Below the pieces are notes generated by a model. It worked only from the letters and a program-made list of their open reading frames with translations. It had not been told where the DNA came from and did no database searches. From the NCBI GenBank assembly GCA_025504975.1, contig JANUWI010000005.1, positions 1-64,000 on the forward strand: a DNA stretch of 64,000 bases, given 5' to 3'. Positions within the stretch are counted from its first letter, which is position 1, and every line of letters begins with the position of its first letter. This document shows positions 57,701-64,000 of this stretch, in pieces. The translations under genes and the position numbers were made by a program. The DNA comes from Plenodomus lindquistii. Its lineage: Eukaryota; Ascomycota; Dothideomycetes; Pleosporales; Leptosphaeriaceae.

Positions 57701-59886
57701 ACCTAGACTCAGTTGTCGTTGTAACCGGCTTCGCAGAGCTCGGGCCCTGGGGCAACGCGCGTACACGCTGGGATATGGAATGTAAAGGCGAGCTTTCCAT
57801 CGAAGGCTGCATGGAAATGGCGTGGATTATGGGCTTGATCAAAAACCACGATGGGCCACTTGACGGACAAGAATACCATGGCTGGGTGGACACAAAGACT
57901 TCCCAGCCCGTGCATCCTGCTGATATGAAAGATCGCTACGAGCGCAATATCTTGAATAACAGCGGCATCAGGTTGTTGTCCGAGGAGCCGGGCAGGGACC
58001 ATTCCCTTCTTCAGGAGATGGTGATTGAGGAAGACTTGCCACCACTTTCCGTACCACGCGACGTCGCGGAGCAATTGCGGCGCGAGCACGGCAACAAGAT
58101 TGACGTGTTCGACGAAGACGGAGCGGCAGGGGAGGAACTGCTCGTACAGTTTAGAAAGGGTTGTAGTCTCTTTGTACCCAAGGCGCTGGCTGCCGTACGA
58201 AGAGTCGCCGGCCAGCTCCCCTCTGGTTGGGATCCGCGCACATATGGCATACCCGAAGACATCGTCTCGCAAGTCGATCCGGTCACGCTGTACACGCTGA
58301 TTAGTACATGTGAAGCACTCCTGGAATCGGGTATCACGGACCCGTTTGAGCTCTACAAGTATATGCACCTCTCCGAGGTTGGCAACATGTTGGGCGCGGG
58401 GCTCGGCGGCGTTTCCTCGTTGAAGAAGATGTTCACGGACAGGAAAATGGATAGGACTGTGCAGAGCGACGTCATGGCTGAGAGCTTCATTAATACGACG
58501 CCGGCATGGGTCAATATGCTACTCTTGTCATCGTCTGGGCCCATTCGCACACCAGTCGGAGCCTGTGCAACCTCGATCGAGTCTCTACAGACAGGTGTCG
58601 AGACGATTGTCAGCGGCAATGCAAAGATGTGCCTAGTCGGCGGGTTTGACGACCTTACTGATGAGGTCTCAGCCGAGTTCGCGAACATGCGCGCGACAGT
58701 AGATGCTGAGAAGGAATTTGGAAAAGGACGCATACCAGCAGAGATGTCGCGCCCGACGTCTTCGACACGCAGCGGCTTTGTTGAATCAGCGGGATCAGGA
58801 GTCCAGGTGATCACATCTGCACGTCTCGCACTCGATATGGGACTGCCCATCTATGGCATCGTCGCAATGGCATCAACTGCGAGTGACTCCATCTCTCGCT
58901 CTGTGCCAGCACCTGGTAAAGGTCTCCTTACTACAGCAGCCGAAAAGCCGTCGAGATTTCCCTCTCCGATGCTTGACATACACTACCGCCGCCGACGTCT
59001 CGCGCTGCGTAAGCAAGAGATCGAGGCCGCTGCCAATCTTGAGATTGACATGATTGACCAAGAGCTCAAGAGCGGCAGCGTCGATGCAGTGGACGCTGAG
59101 CAATTGATCAACCGTAAAGACTATGTAGTGCGCGAAGCACAGGATCAGACGCGCGCGGCTCAGCGCATGTTCGGCAACGCCTTTTGGCAGCAAGGACAGA
59201 GCGATATCTCGCCGCTGCGAGGCGCGCTCGCAGTATGGGGTCTCACAGTGGACGACCTTGGTGTCTTGTCACTGCACGGCACATCAACACGACTCAACGA
59301 CATCAACGAGCCGCAAGTTCTGCAGACGCAGCTCGCAAATCTCGGTCGCGCGCCCGGTAACGTGGTGCCAGCTGTGTGCCAAAAGAGCTTAACGGGCCAC
59401 TCCAAGGGCGCGGCTGGCGCATGGATGCTCAACGGCGCGCTGCAAATGCTCAACACAGGCCTCATTCCTGGGAACCGCAACCTGGACGATGTCGAGTCGG
59501 CTTTGCGCCATGACGCATCTCTGCTGACCTTCCCCAACCGCACAATCCGTGCGCCAGCTCTCGATGCCTTCAGCGTCACATCATTTGGCTTTGGGCAGAA
59601 AGGTGCACAGGCTGTTGGTGTGCATGCGCGCTTCCTGTTTGCAACGCTGACTCGAGCCGAATTTGATGCCTACAGGCGGCGCGTCACGGAGCGAGAAATG
59701 GCAGCACAGAGTTACTTTGGCAAGGCCGTGGCGACAAATGCACTGTTTGTAGCCAAGAGCAGCGCACCGTATGCCAAGGAGCAGATGGAGAGGGTCCTAT
59801 TGAATCCCGACGCACGGGTGGTGGGTAGCGGCCTGGATGACGAGGAATATTGTTACGAGGACGAATTGATAAATAGACTAGCTTAG
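54769..59886 (+). CDS. toxH-like: Fatty acid synthase subunit alpha, dedicated (TOXH-like), 4 exons, 1627 aa
   Basis: Exons 54769-54824, 54892-54918, 55010-55485, 55562-59886. The 27-nt second exon is fixed by homology: it restores the alpha-subunit N-terminal signature AYQFASPVRWIETQ. Then come VEIGPSNTLA-like MIEIGPSNTLA, a Pro-rich linker, an acyl carrier domain with Ser near residue 189 in GGRSTLENELVGDLG, ketoreductase (TGAGTGSIGFELLK near 573), and ketosynthase with Cys near 1188 (GACATS), His near 1425 (LHGTS) and His near 1466 (TGHSKGA). It ends about 150 residues later without the C-terminal phosphopantetheinyl transferase domain of housekeeping alpha subunits (about 1880 aa). Its ACP must therefore be activated in trans, as inferred for other secondary-metabolism FAS subunits. 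It partners the beta subunit at 22357-28626. Confidence 0.92.
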
Positions 59887-59932
59887 ATCCACGTGTTTAT
59901 GTATGCTGGACGCTTTGTCTAGTGTTGTCTAC

Positions 59933-61472
59933 TTAAGCCGCCATATTTATGAGGACTGTCTTTGGCTCAGTAAACAATCGCAACGCATACTCGCCAAATT
60001 CTCGCCCAACACCACTCTGCTTCTTGCCTCCAAAAGGAGCTTGTAGACTTTGCAGGCTGACACAATTGATGCCAACAACGCCTGAATCTATCGCTGAGGA
60101 AACGCGCATAGCTCTTGTAATGTCGCGTGTAAAAACTCCAGCCATCAAACCGAACTCGGTGTCATTAGCCATCTGAACAACCTCCTCCTCAGTTTCGAAA
60201 GTCTTGATGATGCTGACAGGGCCAAAGATCTCATTGCGATAAATTTCAGCATCATCCCTTGGATTCAGGAATACCGTTGGCTGCATGTAACATCCTGTAT
60301 CGCCGTATTGCAAGCCTCCCACGACGAGCTCAGCCTCGGCCCGTCCTCGCTCGACCATTGCTTTGACTCGTTCAAGCTGCGACGCGTCCACCATGGGTCC
60401 AAATTTCACAGCTGAATCTTGAGGGTCACCAATGTCGTTGACCGCCGACTCCATTCTCTTTGTGTATTCTTTGATGAACTGGTCTGCAACAGTCTTCTGA
60501 ACGTAGACTCTCGAAGCAGCAACACACAGCTGTCCACTACGCGTCAGGATCCCGTTGATTGTCCAGGTGAGAGCATTTTCTATATTCGCATCCTCGAAAA
60601 CTACTGCTGGACTCTTTCCTCCTAGCTCAAGGGTGACCCGTTTCAAGTTACTGCGAGCGGCAGCGATTTGGATCATTCTGCCTGTTGCAACCGAACCAGT
60701 GAAGCTGACCTTGCGAATCTTCATATGCTCGGCGAGTAAAGCGCCAGTAGACCCGGGTCCCGTGATGACTTGTACGACTCCTGGAGGAAAGCCGGCTTTC
60801 TCGAATAAAGGTACAACAGCTAGAGACCCTAGCGGTGTCTTCTCACTGGGTTTTATGATCATGACGTTCCCAGTTGCAAGTGCCGGTGCGACCTTTAGGA
60901 AGAAGGTTGGTAGGGGAGCATTGAAGGGGTTGATGGCAGCGCAGACACCAAGAGGCTCATGTCGAACTAATTTTACAAAACCTTAGACGCCACAATGTCA
61001 GTCTTACAGCGCGATATCTCTTTGCAATCTACTTACCATCATCAGCAGGATAGTAGTCCCCTTTCTGCTTGTCCGTCCATCCAGCGTAATACAACACGCA
61101 ATTCCTGATATAGTTTCGCTCGCGTACTGGAGCTAAAGATACTGGAATTCCCGAAGTCAAGGAGTCCAGCGTTAGAATTGGTGTGAGTTCGGTCTCCAGA
61201 AGTGTGGCCAATTTGAGGAGGCACTCCGTTCGCTGCAGAGCTGTGAATCGACTCCATGGTCCATGGAAAGCTTCTTCAGCATATTTGACAGCGAGGTCAA
61301 CATCTGCAGGTCCAGCTATTGGGATTTTGTCGGTGACGATAGCGTTGTTCTTAGGGTTTTTGAGACTATACGTGTCTGTGCTTTGCGCTGCAACATACTG
61401 ACCGTTCAGGTATAACTTGTTGTAAATCTTAGGGTCCAAGCCAGGAGTACTTGCTGATGCATTGTCCGACAT
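59933..61472 (-). CDS. Aldehyde dehydrogenase (NAD(P)+), 2 exons, 494 aa
   Basis: Exons 61472-61037 and 60981-59933. ALDH superfamily motifs are complete: INPFNAPL (active-site Asn), IIKPSEKTPL, FTGSVATGR (cofactor loop), LELGGKSP (general base Glu), GQLCVAASR (catalytic Cys near residue 298), EIFGPV and GVVGINC. It oxidises aldehydes to acids in the cytosol. It lies only 46 bp from the FAS alpha stop, in convergent orientation, and shares a 398-bp promoter with a zinc alcohol dehydrogenase, suggesting an alcohol-aldehyde-acid route. The specificity is closest in feel to fungal salicylaldehyde- or betaine-aldehyde-type enzymes, but I cannot assign it. Cluster membership is uncertain. Confidence 0.88.
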
Positions 61473-61870
61473 ATTATTTTGGTAACGTAGGAGAGCTGGA
61501 CAAGAGAAAGATTTGTGGAGAGTGAAGACGGCTTTGCTACAGTGCAAAGTCTCGGAACACTTGAATTGATCAGGATGGGCTTGCACTTCGGTTCAGACGA
61601 CACATAAGTTCGATACTAAGACAGGAAATAACGCCAACGTCATTTGTCTCGGATGTTCGTTGCCGTCATGACACAATTCGCAGACCAGCTGTTGGTGCAT
61701 TAAAACTTCGGAAATGTTCCGAAGCCCGGCGGTTGCACTCCTGAGTCGGCACGGGCCGAGTCTGTTTGCACAACAGTTGACGCCTGGTTTCACGCTGGCT
61801 TTCTTACGCGATAAAACCCCATCAGCATGATGTTTACAAACAGAAACCAGAACTCGTTCAATCGACCACC
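61473..61870. promoter_or_regulatory. Divergent promoter aldehyde / alcohol dehydrogenase
   Basis: A 398-bp head-to-head promoter. It contains the inverted pair ACTTCGGAAATGTTCCGAAG (61705-61724): CTTCGGAA and TTCCGAAG are complementary, a good dyad for a zinc-cluster or similar regulator. There is no exact TCACGTCA box, which argues against co-regulation with the NRPS cluster. Confidence 0.5.
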
Positions 61871-62935
61871 ATGGCAGACATGATGGATGTTTGGGCCCTG
61901 ACAGAATGGGATAAGCCTCTACAAAAGATTCGCCAGCCCATCCCAACACCTACAGGAACAGAGGTCTTGATAAAAGTCACTCACGCAGGACTATGCCACT
62001 CAGACCTTCACACTGCCGAAGGCTTTTACGATATCGGGGGAGGAAAGCGATTCTATGTCAAAGAGCGCGGCATTAAATTACCTATCGCCTTAGGGCACGA
62101 GATACTCGGAGAAGTCGCGGCTACCGGGCCCGAAGCAGGGTCGATCGCAAAGGGATCTCGCCAAATAGTCTACCCGTGGCTCGGTTGCGGTTCATGTACA
62201 CGCTGCGGCCAAGAGCAAGACAATCTGTGTGCAGCGCAAAAAGGACTGGGTACAATGCGAAATGGTGGCTTCGCTGAGTATGTCGTGGTTCCGCATCCGA
62301 AATACCTGGTCGATCTAGGTCATCTCGACCCAGCAGTCGCATCAACTTTCGGATGTTCTGGAATCACCACTCTCAGTGCGGTCAGCAAGGTTATGCCCCT
62401 TCCGCCGAACGAACCCGTACTCCTGATTGGTGCCGGAGGCCTAGGACTTGCCGCAATATCAGTACTGAAATATTTTGGACACAAGTCCATCGTGAGCGTG
62501 GACATCAGCGAGGAAAAACTAGCTGCTGCTGCGAAAGCTGGTGCGACAAAAACCGTCAACTCTTCTGGCTCTTCTCCTGCCCAGGACATTCTTGCCGCCA
62601 CCAACGGGCCGGTCATCGCCGTCATTGATTTTGTAAACAGCTCAACTACCGCTGCCTTGGTCAGCGGTTTGGTCGCCAAAGGGGCCAAGTGGGTGCAGGT
62701 TGGTGTGATGGGAGGTTCGATTGAAATGTCTCTTGTCGGCAACATTTTCAAAGGCTTGACCATCCATTCCAATATCACGGGGAATCTGGAGGAACTTCGA
62801 AGAGTTGTTCAACTCGCAAAAGAAGACAAACTGAGTCCTGTTTTGGTCAAAGAGATGCCCTGGAATTCGGTAAATGAAGCAATGGATTTGCTCAAGAATG
62901 GGAGCGTTGCTGGACGAATTGTCTTAGTTAAATGA
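61871..62935 (+). CDS. Zinc-dependent alcohol dehydrogenase, 354 aa
   Basis: Medium-chain (MDR) alcohol dehydrogenase. The catalytic zinc site comes from CHSDLH and the GHEILGEV segment. The structural zinc lobe has CGSCTRCGQEQDNLC. The Rossmann motif is GAGGLGLAAISVLKYFG, with an acidic Asp (SVDIS) that favours NAD. It is a single exon, and start 61871 follows caccATGG. It pairs head-to-head with the aldehyde dehydrogenase, so the two may act in sequence on an alcohol substrate. No direct link to the peptide is seen. Confidence 0.88.
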   Translation: MADMMDVWALTEWDKPLQKIRQPIPTPTGTEVLIKVTHAGLCHSDLHTAEGFYDIGGGKRFYVKERGIKLPIALGHEILGEVAATGPEAGSIAKGSRQIVYPWLGCGSCTRCGQEQDNLCAAQKGLGTMRNGGFAEYVVVPHPKYLVDLGHLDPAVASTFGCSGITTLSAVSKVMPLPPNEPVLLIGAGGLGLAAISVLKYFGHKSIVSVDISEEKLAAAAKAGATKTVNSSGSSPAQDILAATNGPVIAVIDFVNSSTTAALVSGLVAKGAKWVQVGVMGGSIEMSLVGNIFKGLTIHSNITGNLEELRRVVQLAKEDKLSPVLVKEMPWNSVNEAMDLLKNGSVAGRIVLVK

Positions 62936-63313
62936 GCATCATCCTGTTACAAATCAAAGACAGTAACAAAAATTCTAAGCGCTGTACTCAAAACGTATGC
63001 CCGGGTTTCAATTCCGGTTGCGTGTCGTGAGCGAGCAAATGAGTCTGGAATAGATGTGTTATCGGTGTGGCGATGCTAGTTCGTGGACACTGGAAACGGG
63101 TAACGATACTTAGACAACTAAACGCAATGTCAGCGTGCAGTGATTCGGCCACTTGGACTGTCGTCAGCAATGTCTGTGACCGCGATGAATGTGCACTTCA
63201 TCACAATGTCAACTCCAGCCACTCTGGTGGTCCCACGCCTCGAAAGACCAAGAAAGCATAGTGACACTCACTGGTACAAAATCGTCTATGAACTTTAGTC
63301 TGATTGGTAGACT
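62936..63313. other. Convergent intergenic region
   Basis: A 378-bp gap between the 3' ends of the alcohol dehydrogenase and the hydrolase. I see no gene. Confidence 0.55.
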
Positions 63314-64000
63314 CTAATTACTTGGAAATCTATCAACCAAGAAATCCTTGATATGCGCTGCAATCTCTTTTGGCTTCTCCATGGGTGACCAATGTGCACA
63401 TTCAACAACAACTTCCTTCAGGTCGGGCACTAATCCTTCTTTCTTTGCCTGTGTCATCATTTCTGGAGAGCAGACAGCATCTTTTGTGCAGATTATGAAC
63501 AGCAAAGGCACCTTGATTGCCAAATTGTCCTTTGAAATCGTCGAATCTGATACACATTGTATGTTTGAAGTAGTAGCCTTGTACATCTCCAAGGCTGGAG
63601 CAAATCCATGCGTCTTGAAATGCTGCATAAACTTCTCTTTCCATTCGGATTGACTGGCGTATGCTTTCAGTGGTACGTCCTCGTTGGAAAGTAGAAAGTT
63701 CCGCATGGCGTTTGGAACACAGAACAACTTTCTCATCCAGTCTTCGACATCGCCATGCAGGACCTGCCACATTCTGTCTAGATTTTCATCTATAATCTTC
63801 GCAGCGTCTGGCGCTGTGAAGAACTCCCAGTATGCGAACTGCGGGTAGCCCATTGTCCTCTCGGTGAGTTCATTGACAGCAGCGAGATCAAAGGGTTGGT
63901 GTGATGGAACCATGTATCCAGTATTGAGAAGAATTACGCCGCTGAAAAGCTCAGGATGGTGAAGATAGGTGCGTTGCGAGAGCACACTGCCCCAGTCATG
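63314..64000 (-). CDS. Epoxide-hydrolase-like alpha/beta hydrolase, C-terminal part (cut by window edge)
   Basis: The frame is open to base 64000, where the minus strand begins HDWGSVLSQR. HDWG is the nucleophile elbow of soluble epoxide hydrolases, with Asp instead of Ser. Downstream are a cap region with EFFTAP and MWQVLHGDVEDWM, the third acid in CTKDAVCSPEMM, and the catalytic His in ECAHWSPMEKP, near the C-terminus VDRFPSN. The N-terminal half, with the HGxP oxyanion loop, lies beyond the window. The predicted reaction is hydrolysis of an epoxide to a diol. Epoxide residues occur in HC-toxin-type peptides, so a link is tempting, but position alone does not show it. Confidence 0.78.
   Translation of the reverse strand, partial: HDWGSVLSQRTYLHHPELFSGVILLNTGYMVPSHQPFDLAAVNELTERTMGYPQFAYWEFFTAPDAAKIIDENLDRMWQVLHGDVEDWMRKLFCVPNAMRNFLLSNEDVPLKAYASQSEWKEKFMQHFKTHGFAPALEMYKATTSNIQCVSDSTISKDNLAIKVPLLFIICTKDAVCSPEMMTQAKKEGLVPDLKEVVVECAHWSPMEKPKEIAAHIKDFLVDRFPSN

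Overview
The window is fungal and reads as the left end of a filamentous ascomycete chromosome, most likely a Dothideomycete/Pleosporales species. The C-rich telomere repeat (CCCTAA)n lies on the + strand at the left end. Genes carry short GT-AG introns of about 43-90 nt, and the gene set resembles the TOX2 (HC-toxin) locus of Cochliobolus carbonum. The species call is inference. Exon coordinates were worked out by hand from splice signals and reading frame.

Bases 1-5011 are a telomeric mosaic. A full-length Penelope-like retroelement (PLE) without an endonuclease domain (ORF1, then a reverse transcriptase) is followed by a truncated second copy. Both are embedded in (CCCTAA)n tracts. A repeated terminal segment of about 360 bp occurs three times, each with a complete hammerhead ribozyme core. 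ORF2 has no ATG near its start and is joined to ORF1 by an A AAA AAC slippery heptamer in the right phase for -1 frameshifting.

Bases 5382-9318 hold a secreted protein built from two copies of one unit, head-to-head with an F-box-like gene.

Bases 9751-59886 are a large, apparently intact biosynthetic cluster: ABCC transporter, RTA1-like membrane protein, hotdog thioesterase, cytochrome P450, a bZIP/ankyrin regulator (TOXE-like), fatty acid synthase beta (TOXC-like), a 7624-residue NRPS, a branched-chain aminotransferase (TOXF-like) and fatty acid synthase alpha (TOXH-like). The NRPS reads C*-A-T-(C-A-T)x4-E-C-A-T-E-C. It has six modules where HC-toxin and apicidin synthetases have four. By analogy, the FAS pair would supply a medium-chain acyl group. 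The aminotransferase, with the thioesterase and P450, would turn it into a 2-amino fatty acid, and the NRPS would build and cyclise a hexapeptide with two D residues. The regulator would drive head-to-head promoters carrying TCACGTCA boxes, and the ABCC and RTA1 proteins would handle export or tolerance. No alanine racemase (TOXG) or MFS pump (TOXA) is present.

Bases 59933-64000 hold an aldehyde dehydrogenase head-to-head with a zinc alcohol dehydrogenase, and the 3' part of an epoxide-hydrolase-like gene cut by the window edge. Whether these belong to the cluster is unknown.
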